Origin: Uranotaenia lowii
Taxonomy: Eukaryota; Arthropoda; Insecta; Diptera; Culicidae
DNA: 64,000 nt
Assembly: GCF_029784155.1 (NCBI RefSeq)
Contig: NC_073692.1
Span: 156,889,582 to 156,953,581 of the forward strand
Direction: 5' to 3'
The notes beneath the pieces were generated by a model. It made no database searches, was not told where the DNA came from, and saw nothing but the letters and a program-made list of their open reading frames with translations. A program made the translations under genes and the position numbers. Positions 21,857 to 32,895 of this stretch are shown here, in pieces (within the stretch, counting starts at the first letter, position 1; the number at the start of each line of letters is the position of its first letter).

Positions 21857-24800
21857 TAGCTGACCCGTTGTGCTTTGCCACACCTTCCGAAAATAAATTT
21901 AATTTATAAAAATCTATTCAAATTTAGATTTAAGAGAGCATTTTTTTAAATCAAACCTTATCATACTTCAGAACCAACAACTTTGAAATGACAGCTGCAG
22001 CTGCAGTTCTGAATTGCAATTCAAAGATGGTATATATTAATTACTGAAACTTGATCTCTAAACTCGTTTTTCAAGATCTGAAATTTGTACTCTGCACCCA
22101 AAAAACCCTTTTTAAATATGGTCCCTTCTTTCAAAAGCTCTTTATCTCAAATTTACATGGGAGCTCTCCCATCTTTTCCAATTTTGTCACACACTGCTTG
22201 AAGAAGGTAGGCAAATTTAACAGGCTCGAGTTTACATAATACTAATGGAAAGAAAAAGATTTGCATATTGGAAATTAATGCAAGTTGTACTTTATGGAAT
22301 TTTTTAAATCGATGAATAGCGTGAATCGTGACAGTTTTTTGAGTATATTCCAAATAGTCTGTATTATGAGCACTTCCAGCTCCTGTTAAGCTTTAGACGG
22401 GGTATTTTTTGGGTTTGAAAAAATAAGCTAAGGAAATTTAAAAAAAAAAACGATGAAAAGGTTTTTTAATAACCATTTTCAAACAGCTTTTTCATCATCC
22501 TCGCCTACGAAGCAGTTTGAATATCTATCCTTTTTGCGCCAAAATTATGTTAAAAAAATGTTTTGCCATATTCCAAACTCGTGGACATAAGACATTATAG
22601 CTTGGAGTTTTCCCAAACAGCACTTATTATGGTAATGAAAAATATATTAAGTAAGTTATGTATTAAATACAGTGCAAATTTCTTTTTTTTAATAAATTTA
22701 CTACGGCAAAAAATATAAATATTCAAAAAAATATCAGTTGCAGAAAGTCAAATATTCAAAAATGTTGGCAAAAACAAACTTTTAAGTTTACATTTGTCCC
22801 GTATATTGGGGCAAGTGTCAATGCAAAGCTTATTTACAGATGCGTCAGAGTAATGGCTTTAAAATGAATATAATACGTATTCCTGTTTTTTGTTCTATCA
22901 AGTTTCAACGATATATCTTCAGTATTCCTGCAGTATAAATTTATGTTTTTACTCCACTTTTAACGAATGCCGTTTAAAGGGAATGACCTTCATTTACAAA
23001 GACATTTAAGAATTTTCGATATCCGCTTCAGTTTCAACATTCGGAATACCCCTTCTGGTCTTTTCAACATATTGAATCATTTTGAAGATGAATTTCTTAA
23101 AAGTTCGACGTTTGCCCTTGCCCTACCGTGTAAGTTGACAGAAGGGAATATGGTTTTTAACACTTTAAGGGTATACTAAAAATTTCTAATAAAAATTTTG
23201 CGTCCAGTTGAATATCAGTTCTAAAGTCTCGCTTTTCAAAAACGAAGCGGATCAAAAGTCTCTTTTATGCAGCCATGTAACACAAAAACACTTTTCATTT
23301 TAAGTACGTACTTGAATTGGTATGTAATCAAAAAGTACGATGGTTTTTTCAGAATTTTTTTTAAATAAAAAGCACCCAGTTTCATTTCTAAATTCGTTTC
23401 AGTTGTGTTTATGGGCCAAAGTAACAATTTCTAGAAGAAAACATAATTTTTAATTTTTTTTAACATAAAAAGTTGAACGTTTGAACATGTTCTAATGTTC
23501 CTTGAATGAAAAGTCGAATGCTACCTACATTAACACGAATTAAACATGGAAGTATGTACAGTCCCCCCACAATCATTAGTCACTTAACGTATCATTTCAC
23601 CACAAAATGTTCGTTCATTCGGGTGTTAGTGGACCAAACATCAAGCTTTGCATGAATTTCAGTCATTAAATATTCCCTCTTTGATTTCAAACATGATTTT
23701 GTTTCCAATTTTGTTGAAAAATAAAATAATTTACCGAAACAATCAACGTTTTTCAAAACCACAATTATGGGTCAAAATTGAAGCTTGTAACAATTATTAG
23801 TCATATTGCCCACAATTATTAGTCACATAGAAGTCCATGGCAACATCCGAATATCAAAATGAAAATCAACAAGTTTCTGGCAAACATTCAGGGGCATTCT
23901 TTGCTAGTATACGTTCAAGGGGCAATTGGGTTGAGCTAGCAACCAAGAAATGTTTTGTTTTGCTTGCGAAAAAGTGACCCATGATTGTGTAGAACTTGGT
24001 GGATTCTGTAACAATTATGGGTCACTTTTATTTAGCTAAATATTATTGAATTTTCGCATTGCATTCGCTCAGTTTTATTTGGAAAATGTAAACTCTTCTT
24101 TTGTGCTTATATGGGACCAATTTATTTGGTTGGAATCTTTGAAATACCCGCATAAGGGGTTTAACGGTTTTAGATGTCAACCTTATAACTTTGGAATTTT
24201 ATGCGATAGTTCCACAGCTTATAGTTCACCTTTGATGAAAAGTATTCAAACAGCAATTCTACTGTTATTAAACGCACAAATAATATTTTGAATGCATTTT
24301 GATGATATTGTCGATTAACTAAAAATAATAAAATGATATAATTTCTTATGGTTTAGTAGATATCAGCAGTTCTAATGATCGGTGACTAATAATTGTGTGT
24401 GACCCATGATTGTGGGGGGACTGTATTTTTGAAAAGCTTTCAATTGGTTTTGATTCGATTGATAAAATACCAATCCGCAACACATCTAGGTTGCAGATCG
24501 CTCCCACGTGCATAAGAAACATAGGTTCTTGGTTGAGAAACAGGCGCCTAATTGTTAAATTTTTCCAGCGATCAATGAACAGTATGCTTTAGTTACTATC
24601 CACTTGCGACGACGTTTGCTTGACCAAAGAGACGAAAAACAAACCCCTCAAATAAAAGAAAATGTCAATCTGCGTCTCATCTAGGCGTCATTCATAACCA
24701 TGTGCTGTACAAATGAGCTAGGAATCATGTAGAAAAAAAATCACATCAAGGCTTCATATCGCCACCCCTGTCATTGAAAATATTCTTGGTTGAGAAATAC

Positions 24801-25150
24801 GCGCCAAAATATTCCCACTGATCAGTATGCTATGACACGGTTACTATCCTTTTGCGACGTTGGTCGAGGTCGAGGCGTCGCGAGACCTTGGAAACGAAAA
24901 ACAAACCGCCCAAAGGAAGAAAAAATCTCGAGAATATGGATGTCATGACTTTAATTTGTTCCGAAAAACTACAAATTTTGTATGGAAGTCCGCCCTCCCT
25001 TAAGTCGGATGGAGTTTTGACTATTACAGAAACCATCCCCGGCCTCAAAAACCCTCAGATGCCAATTTTGACGATGATCGGTTCAGTAGTTTCCGAGTCT
25101 ATAGGGAACAGACAGACAGACAAACATTCATTTTTATATATATAGATATA
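21857..25150 (+). mobile_element. Mini-me-like dispersed element, host to a nested MITE
   Basis: It begins CTAGCTGACCCGTTGTGCTT at 21857 and ends with a conserved core (ATGATCGGTTCAGTAGTTTC at about 25074) followed by GACAGACAGACAAAC and a TATATATAGATATA run. A core followed by GACA-type and TA-type microsatellites is the layout described for dipteran mini-me elements. A start of the same type occurs on the minus strand at about 43838, and ends of the same style occur at 41830-41936 and 43500-43606. It has no protein-coding capacity. The 865-bp element 23559-24423 was inserted into it. Whether 21857 and 25150 bound a single insertion is inference. Confidence 0.6.
23559..24423. mobile_element. 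Non-autonomous Tc1/mariner-type element, TA duplication
   Basis: The terminal inverted repeats are CAGTCCCCCCACAATCAT on both sides, flanked by TA at 23557-23558 and 24424-24425, the target preference of Tc1/mariner. The continuation ATTAGTCAC or GGGTCAC recurs several times near both ends (about 23572, 23800-23830, 23970, 24010, 24380-24410), giving clustered subterminal repeats. The open frame at 24046-24291 has no transposase motif, so the 865-bp element is non-autonomous. Confidence 0.88.
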
Positions 25151-25154
25151 AAAA

Positions 25155-25622
25155 GCAATTTCTTCTTCTTCTTCTTCTTTCTGGTTTCAGCAGGGGTCTG
25201 CTGAAGTTTTGTGGACCGGTATCTCTGACCATATGTCCAGTAATATCGTTTAAAGTCATTTGACTGTCGGTTCTTGTTAACGATGTGGGTTTGGTTTATC
25301 ACTTTTGTTTTTCATAGAATCCGTATTTTTTAAAGGTCTACAGGCTTACTTCCAAACTAGGCCGATATGGTAGTGGCGACGAACTTGATGTCCACTCCTC
25401 ACAGCCATCTTCGTTTGGTTTTATTATATATGGATTTTGGCAGTTTTTATGAAACTTAATATTTCTTTCAGTTGGTCAATATTTTTTTTGCTTTAGTATA
25501 TCAATAATATTTCCATATTTTCCATCGAATGTGTAGTTGCTTCTAACTCTATTGAATCGGGGGCAAAATAAAATCAGATGTTCTGCATTTTCTGGCTTAT
25601 CACAGATATTACAATTTCCTTA
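25155..25622 (-). mobile_element. 5'-truncated LINE 3' end with (GAA)n tail
   Basis: On the minus strand the C-terminal end of a LINE protein is followed by about 170 bp of 3' UTR and a (GAA/AAG)n tail at about 25159-25180. Severe 5' truncation is normal for target-primed reverse transcription. It sits between two mini-me-like segments and probably inserted into that repeat cluster. Confidence 0.65.
25337..25622 (-). pseudogene. LINE polyprotein C-terminus (Cys/His knuckle)
   Basis: Minus-strand translation gives GNCNICDKPENAEHLILFCP and then RFNRVRSNYTF, a CysCysHisCys-like knuckle typical of the C-terminus of RNase H- or R1/I-type LINE proteins. It is comparable in layout with CGSC...HLICNC in the 1638-5971 element. 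One in-frame stop follows KQKKY, and the frame ends at a TAG near 25337. No RT remains, so the clade cannot be set. Confidence 0.65.
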
Positions 25623-26536
25623 CATCGTATTCAGATGAAAATTGGTACATGATAGTTTTGAGTGACGTGCAATCGATTTGAGGTATCAAATTTAGTGTAA
25701 GGGGCCGGCAAAAGGGGTCGTTCATATTAAATTTTCAGTATCTTAGTGATATTGTCGTTTTTATACATCGGATTGGGATGAAAATTTTCACATAGGAGTT
25801 ATTAGGAGGACAAATAACTGATTTCACTTATCCAAACTAAAATCAGGGGTCGGCCAAAGGGGTCGTCCATGTTAACTATTCACTGTTGATGCAATATTTT
25901 CGTTATTATACATCGGATTCAGACGAAAATTGGTACACGAGAGGTTTGAGAGATGAGCAATGGATTTCAGGTATTCAATTCAGTTTAAGGGTCCGGCAAA
26001 GGGGGTCGTCCATATAAACCTTTCAATATTTTTGCAATATCGTCGTTATTATACATCGTATTGGGATGAAAATTGGCACACGGTAGTTTTCAGGGACGGA
26101 CAATCGATCTCAGATGTCAAATATTTTGCCAGGGGTCGACGGAAGGGGTCGTCCATATAAATTAATTTTTCACTTTTTTGAGCAATATTGACGTTATTAT
26201 AAAATAGATTGCTTTGAAAATTTGCACACGGGAGTTTTGAGGGAAGGGCAATCGATTTCAGATATCAAAGTTTATATAAGAGCCCCCGAAAGGGGTTTAG
26301 CTTTTTGGCAATAATTGCGTTGTTATGCAGTGATTTAGTCGAAATTTATACACATGGTTTTTGATTCCTGATTTCATATTTAGTTACAGACGACAGACGA
26401 AGTGATCGTCCAATATTTTTGCAATTATTACTTAACAATGAATCTGTAAAATTCTTGGCAATTGACTTTAATACAAACTTTCATGACATATTCCAAGTTG
26501 AAAGCGAAACGGAGTTCGTATGGGATCAGCTAGTTT
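25622..26536 (-). repeat. Tandem array of ~144-bp modules, mini-me-like
   Basis: The block GGGGTCGTCCATATAAA recurs at about 25714, 25859, 26003, 26145 and (degenerate) 26290, a period near 144 bp. Each module also carries TTATTATACATCGGATT and GATGAAAATTGGCACACGG. The right end, read on the minus strand, starts ACTAGCTGATCCCATACGAA, the same kind of start as 21857, so the array belongs to a minus-strand element. No protein is credible. Open frames such as 25960-26160 follow the repeat. Confidence 0.75.
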
Positions 26537-28650
26537 AAAATAAAAACAAACAAATAGTTTTCACTTCAAAGAACGAATCAATTTTAGGAAGCTTGTTTTT
26601 CGATCTCCACTCAATGAATATGAAATTCAATACCGGGACAACTATTGAGCTCCCGAAAACTGTCGATAAAAAAGCTCCCAAAACTGTTGATAAAAAAATC
26701 TGTACGTTAAAACTCGATGGCGTATTGTGCTGTGTGTTGGTCCGCTTCCATGGGGATCATAAAGGATTTGCGTTTCTATTGACAGACGCCCAATTTATGT
26801 TCATTCACGGCTTTTTTTTATGCTGTAGGTACCACACGCTGCTATCAATAACCACAATAGAGAAATGGACAAAAAACTTTGGTCAGATGTTTGCGTTACC
26901 CGGTGGCAATGAAAAATTTCTCACAAAGATTTATTCGAATTTACAGAAGAGGAGAAAAAACGTGGCAATTGAAGCGTAAAAATATTACACACAATGAAGT
27001 TGGTACTTCAGCTGAACCTGCTGCTGTTGGTACACAACAGGAGATGTTGGCGCAAAAATAATTTTTATTTGAAAAACACTTTATACGAATTTGGTTGTGG
27101 GACCCATACAATACCAAGAAAACTGTGCCAACAAAGCTGCGAAACAGCCCAAAAAAAGGCGGCCTTCGTGGGTGTAATTGTTTACTGATGTGGTTTCAAC
27201 GAAATTTGCCATGAACTGTTCGTTGCGGTGTATATTTTTGCTCCTCTTATTTGCTTTTTCCGTTTTCTTTTTTTCTTTTTTATTAAAGAAGAAGGGGAGG
27301 TCGGTGGAACTCTATCGTTTTTATGTGGTTTCGATTCTTTGGCAAAATTTCGTTACCACTTTGGAAAATGGGTACCCTGTAATTGGATTCGGTTCAAAGT
27401 GCCGATCCGTTTATCCAGATTGTGACTTCCATTCATTTTATGAGGAACCAGGGGAACTGGCGAAATGCTGATTGAGATTGGATATGGGTTTATCAGATTT
27501 CGGAGCCGCGGTCATGGAGAATCATCGGTAGGTTGCGAAGGTTGCATAAAGACTATTTTGGTAGTTAAAAATCGGTAGGTTGATTTTATTTAATGATCTC
27601 GCGTTGGTTTTGTTCCGTTCTAGGATTCATTTTTATTGGACAAACCTATCTATTCAGATTGATTTTTGAACTAATTTCAAATCCTTTGAATTTTCTGAAT
27701 GGATTTAAAAGTATTAGGTATGGGTTAGGTCTCATTTTCGATTAAGATTCTTCCTCAAAACAAGATAAACAAACGCATATATCACCTTTCGATTTTGTTC
27801 TCATAAACCAAATATTTCGCAGCGGCTGTAATTCAATGCCAAACTGAAGAATCGTACCCGACTCGATGGCCGTACAACCACAGGTGTTTCTTCTCTCACA
27901 TGAGATTAAACCTGATCCACCCAAAAAGATTCACTGAGGCCCATTCGTTCCCTCCCCCTTTAACGGGTCACAGGCACGACGGGTGGAGCATTATAGGATC
28001 AACTTTTTGGCCGACTGTCAATCAAAATCTCCGGCTCCACTGACTGGCACTGGAGAACTGCTGCTCGTGTAGATGGGTTGCAGTTTGGGACCGGTCAGTG
28101 CTTGTGCTTTCTATGGTAAAATTGTGTTTCTTTGGTTTTTGTAATCTGAAAATAGAATACCTACATAAGTCATGCAAACATACATATGTCAGAGCTTAGA
28201 GTTTTCCCTAATGTTGGAATTTGAATGACATAAAATGTTAGTTGAGCAGGTTTTCTCGGAAGGTCAGAATCATCCGATGAACTCATTTCAGATGCAAACA
28301 GTCAAAATAGAAACAAGAGTCCAACATCATTGAATGTGATTGGAACATGTATGAATAACAAATTTACAACAGAAATGAATCAACAATTAAGATAGAATCG
28401 AACATCAGAACTCCTATTTAGAATTGCAAATCCAGATTTAACACTCAGAGTTGAAATTTAGAGGCAACTGTTATTGGAAATTAGAAAACAAATCAAGTTT
28501 TTTTTTCTCCAAAACTCAACAATCAAAAATGGATTGCATTTTTTCTTTATTCGTTTACTCCGAGAATACTACAAGACATTCAGATTCATTATTTGGAGAA
28601 GTTTTGGTATTTTATACTGGCATAAAAACAGTGATAAAAAAATCTGGTTA
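26537..28650. other. Unassigned AT-rich DNA
   Basis: The longest frame (26593-26979, 128 codons) has a short internal duplication, KTVDKKAPKTVDKK, but no recognisable domain, and I do not call it. Frames at 27178-27471 are low-complexity and hydrophobic. GC content rises at about 27900-28100, without an exon-like frame. Confidence 0.5.
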
Positions 28651-28907
28651 GGGGAGATAAGGGCATAATGGCCACCTTAAGGAAGATGCTTGTTTAACTA
28701 TAGACAACAGCTGTACTATGTGACTTACATCATTGTTTCGTGTTCAGATACTTAAAAAAGTCTATTTTCTAACTGACTGATACTTGAAAAAATAACCATT
28801 ATTAATCGGGCACGATGAGCGTTTTCTGCCGTGGAATCTAGGAGCGAATTTCACTCGATCAAGTCAACTGAATAAAAGAGCTACAGTTTGCCTTGTTTCA
28901 TCTTACG

Positions 28908-28973
28908 ATTTGGCCTATTGCTTAGGTGTCGGAGGGATTATCAGAAGACTCGGGCTCGATTCCTGGTCGAGGC
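28908..28973 (+). repeat. tRNA-like module, left arm of copy A
   Basis: CGATTTGGCCTATTGCTTAG resembles a tRNA D-arm/A-box, and CGGGCTCGATTCCTGG a T-arm/B-box, at tRNA-like spacing. It is paired as an inverted repeat with 29209-29278. A good cloverleaf is not maintained, so it is a SINE-type derivative. Confidence 0.6.
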
Positions 28974-29208
28974 ATTTTTTTTCATTTACCATTCATGATT
29001 CATCAATCATTTTGCACTAAACAGTGAGGCATAGATCCATCAAACAAAGCAATACTAAAATAATGTATGACTGTTTGTAGAATACAAACAATTCACACAC
29101 ACACTCATGCATTTCTGGTTTCTGGTACTTTTTGTTGCGGAAGATGCTACTAGCAGTATAAAGCAACAACCAAAATAATCGATCATGAATGGTAAATGAA
29201 AAAAAAAA

Positions 29209-29278
29209 AATCCACGACCAGAAATTGAACTCGAGTCCTCTGATTGCCTCTCTGGCATCTTACCAATAGGCCAAATCG
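29209..29278 (-). repeat. tRNA-like module, right arm of copy A
   Basis: On the minus strand it reads CGATTTGGCCTATTGGTAAG ... GACTCGAGTTCAATTTCTGG, a tRNA-like A-box/B-box pair. The same module occurs on the minus strand at 58391-58430 plus 58834-58862, where a hAT MITE splits it. Confidence 0.6.
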
Positions 29279-29503
29279 TCAGATGTAAACTGGTGAAGCT
29301 GTAACTTCAGTTGACTATATCGAGTTGAATCGCTCCTAGATTCTACGGCAGAAAACGCTCATTGTGCTCCGATTAGTTGTGCTCTTTTCACCCCTAGTCA
29401 ACAAATTAAAGTAAAAACGCGTTCTAAAATTGAACAAAGTGGAAAATGATGGTGAAAATTAAGGTACAATGTATATATCATGTCGCAGTGTGTACATTAT
29501 AGA

Positions 29504-31486
29504 CAAGGCCGATTAAAGGGGGGGGGGGCAAAAGGGGCAATTGCCGCGGGCCCCCCGGCTCAGCCCCCCCCCCCCCCCCCCCGAGGGAAAAAAAAGTTTT
29601 AACATTACTAAAATCATACATCATCATACTACTACAAATCCATGAAAAGAAATCAAAACTAGAAAATCTGGATGAAAACTTGAAATATAAAAACTAAAGA
29701 GCCCCCGTGAAATAGTATCTAGATTAGCTTTTGTCTTAAAAAAATTTAAGGGGGCTCCCTAGAGTTAACAGTGAGGAGCTCTACCACTATTTGCGAGCTA
29801 AGAATATCAAAATCTTTTGGACAGAACCGAATTCGAAAAAAAATTAAGAAAAATTTGAGGCAAAACACCTCAAATTTTTATTTTTTATCGAAGAATATCA
29901 GTTACGATATTCTGTACAGAACAGGTAAAATAAAAAAAAACATCTCCTCATTATCATTACATTCAAACGTCTTGAACAACAATAATGTTTGTTGTTACGT
30001 TAAGTTTCCAAGTTATGGTTTACTGCACTATAATAGCAGCTAATTTCGCTTTATGAGAAACATTTCAGAATTTTACCCGGGAAGTATCCGAGTTAATACC
30101 GTGTTTTATAATAAATTTTCACCTTTCAATCATTATTATTGAAATTTTCATTGGTTTAGAAATTCTAAACCCTTTTCCCTCCCTATTTTTGAAAGTAAAA
30201 TATTAAAAAAAAAACTGTAGTTGCTAAAATTGGATCAATCGACAGTACAGAGTTTCTTGATTAAATTTCCATCCCAATATCTGTCTTAGACTTGAAATTG
30301 GTATTGGAACATTTGCAACTGATTCAGCCAAAATTTTATCATCCATTGAAGTGAATGATGATTCTTAAATTATCATAAAAACGATCTGATAGTTGAGTTG
30401 CTAGTATCATTGAGTGATTTTTTTAAGATGAATATTTCTATGATCTTAATCTTATCTTTTCCGATTCAATTCCTTGGAATTTTCAAGTCTTGTGTTGTTT
30501 CTTCAGTTACTGAAGTTCAGTTTCATCATTTTTCAGATTTTTGAAAATTCAGGATCTTTGTTTAAGGTACTAAATTTATTTGGTTTCCTTATTTGATTTT
30601 TTCAATAACTGATTCTGTGTTTTGAACATTTAATCTTTATTCTCAATTTTTTCAACCGATCATTTTTGCACTAACACCCCTTTGGCTTTGAGGAAATCGA
30701 ATGAAACTTTCGACACATTTAGAATAACAATTTGATTAAAAAAAATTTATGTGATGAGAATCATATTCAAAAACATCTCAGGAAAAGATTTTTTTTTTGT
30801 GTTTCAAAGACATAGAATTGAAATTAACATTTGGTGCAATTTCTGCTTTTGCTCTGATTGTAACTTTGTATCTTTTTTTAAATTTAATTCTTTTTTTTTC
30901 AAAACTTGATTTGAAATTATGATTAGATTTGAAAAACTGAATTTTGGTTCTGAATATAAGTGATTAAAAGTTTTGAATTCTTGGACTCTTATATCTGTAT
31001 CACTATAGAATGTAGGTTTAATTATTTAGTTTTTTTTTAAATTTTGTTTTCTATGTTTCAAATCTTCATGATACTTGATAATTGTCACTAGGTAAATATT
31101 TCTCGAACAAGCACAAATCAAACGATCAATGATGATATGAAAATCATTTATAATACAATCCGGTCATTTTTTGAAATTAAAGAATTTTAGTTGGTGATAA
31201 GGGTTAAAAAAAGAGAATTAAATTTTGCATTTTGCAGCTTAAATCAGAGTTTTCATTGCTAAAAAAATTCTAAACTCTTCCCCAATGTTTGCACGTGATT
31301 GATTACCAATTTTTATTTGAATATACCAGAAACTATGTTCTACGCAGACAACATGGCTATTTGAAGATAGTATACTGCACTCATCTGCAGTTTTTTTACA
31401 CGTTTGAAAGGTTTTTTATTTTCTAAGTAGCATTTGAAAAAAAAAATCGAATTATAGGGGCCCCCCGATGGCTTAATCCGGCCCTG
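29504..31486. mobile_element. Non-autonomous hAT element nested in copy A
   Basis: It is flanked by a perfect 8-bp TSD, ATTATAGA (29496-29503 and 31487-31494), diagnostic of hAT-type insertion. The left end is CAAGGCCGATTAAAGGGG and the right end, reverse-complemented, is CAGGGCCGGATTAAGCC, with GGGGCCCC-rich subtermini. The 1983-bp interior is AT-rich with no transposase frame. Runs of 11 G (29518-29528) and 19 C (29564-29582) sit near the left end. Copy B at about 59090 shows the unoccupied site (ACATTTCAGATCAAGATGAT). Confidence 0.92.
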
Positions 31487-31755
31487 ATTATAGATCAAGA
31501 TGATTCAAAGATCATAAAAGCCTATTTCCTGGTGCTTGAAAATTATAATATTTTCGTCACTTGAGATTCTTGATGTTTTTATTTAAATATTTCTGTAAAG
31601 ATGATAAGGAGATTTCTTTTTTTTTGTGTAAAATTAATACTATAGGAGTTACGAAACTATTTCTCATGAAAATTTATTTAAGAAAATGCGTACTTTTGTA
31701 GAAAAGAAAAGTGCTTGTTGTGCCCCGGTAGCTCGTTATGCCCTTATATCGCCTA

Positions 31756-32127
31756 TGACTCGCAAACTCAGTTGAATCAGATGTGTTGTTTGACATAAAA
31801 ATTATGCAGCGTTTGAGCTTTTCAAAGTTATTGAGCGTTTCAAAGTTAACCCTCTCCATCTTAAACAATCATAGGCATGGATTTTCTTCTGTGCCTGGGA
31901 TAATTCAAGAAATTTGTTTATATGATTGGAACAAACTTCTCCGGAGATTTCGGTTTTTTTTTTAATTATAGAAGGTTGTAGTTTTAAAGCATAGCACAGT
32001 GGCCAAAAATGTAAAAAATATTACGTTTGCTTATAACTTTTTGTATTACATTTGATCTTCTTGGTGTTTTCGAAGAAGTTTTACAGTATAATGAGCTGAA
32101 TAAATTATAATGTTTTTTTTTATTCAT
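31756..32127. other. Short unassigned interval
   Basis: No gene or bounded repeat was seen between the copy A element and the next MITE. Confidence 0.4.
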
Positions 32128-32657
32128 CCCCATATAAGTGAGATAGAAAATCTAATAGTCCAAACTCTTTGCAGTCTTCGACAAACTTGTTCAGGATACA
32201 ATCCAATGGAACTTTGTCTTGGACATTGAGTTTCTAAAATATTCATCCGCAAAACCTTGATAATCGATTTGCATATAGTGCGAGCTGCCGAAAGTTGTCG
32301 AAAGTTCATAAAATTGAGGCTGAAATAGCACCTTTTTTTATGAATTTTCTTAACATAACTCTTAAAGCTTACATTTTACATACTTATAATGTTCAATACA
32401 AATATGTATTTGGTTTATCTGAACAATTTTGTTGAATATTTTGAAAATTTAAAAATTATCGAAGAAAATTTATGATAAAAAAACTGATTTTTGTGGGTTA
32501 TTTTCATATTTTACTATGTAACTCGGAAGATGCATATTTAGAAACTCAACGTCCAACACCTCTCATAACATTGAATTCTGTACAAGTTGATCGAAGACTG
32601 CAAAGAGATTGGAAGGATTAGGTATAGAACTTAGATTTTCTATCTCACCTATAAGGG
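32128..32657. mobile_element. MITE with long (~150-bp) inverted arms
   Basis: The left arm CCCATATAAGTGAGATAGAA pairs with the right arm reverse-complement CCCTTATAGGTGAGATAGAA. Pairing continues with small gaps through CTCTTTGCAGTCTTCGA and CATTGAGTTTCTAAA. The arms are about 150-165 bp around a loop of about 200 bp. The element is non-coding, and no TSD was established. Confidence 0.8.
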
Positions 32658-32794
32658 TTTGTTCTAAGCAATTCTACGTAAATGTCCTTATTTGTGTTTA
32701 GTGTTAGAAAAATTTTAAATTTCAAATTTGAATTAAAACTCCACCACAACACATCCGGATAATACGCTTTTACTAAAGCAATTCAGAATCAATC

Positions 32795-32847
32795 ATTTTG
32801 ATCCCTGATGAAGGTGTTAACCAACACCGAAACTTTGGATCAAAAAT
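32795..32847 (+). ncRNA. Hammerhead-ribozyme-like motif
   Basis: CTGATGA (32805-32811) and GAAA (32829-32832) flank a 6-bp stem GGTGTT/AACACC with an AACC loop. An outer 9-bp stem, TTTTGATCC/GGATCAAAA (32796-32804, 32837-32845), closes the structure. These are the two conserved core boxes of a hammerhead around helix II. Two features argue against an active ribozyme: an extra A between CTGATGA and helix II, and no clear third helix with a cleavable UH site (GAAACTTT looks like a loop). Related motifs are known in Penelope-like retroelements, so this may be the relic of one. Confidence 0.35.
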
Positions 32848-32895
32848 AAATGTTTTTGGATTCAATAAAATTGGACTGATTTGCCGTTAATTTAA

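Larger units (their letters stand above)
28651..31753. mobile_element. TA-flanked element with GGGGAGATAAGGGCATAA end, copy A
   Basis: The left end GGGGAGATAAGGGCATAATG follows TA (28649-28650). The right end, reverse-complemented, reads GGCGATATAAGGGCATAACG and is followed by TA (31754-31755). Removing the nested hAT (29504-31486) and one copy of its TSD leaves about 1.1 kb. Inside, arms 28804-29000 and 29182-29379 are inverted repeats of each other, each containing a tRNA-like module. Copy B is at 58391-59351. It has no transposase frame. The TA target suggests mobilisation by a Tc1/mariner-type enzyme, which is inference. Confidence 0.82.

Noticed and set aside
26593..26979. 128-codon open frame with KTVDKKAPKTVDKK
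   Set aside because: No recognisable domain, no exon signals and AT-rich composition; compatible with chance.
29564..29582. Regulatory quadruplex from the G/C runs
   Set aside because: The runs lie in transposon tips, their length is prone to slippage and assembly error, and no gene is nearby.
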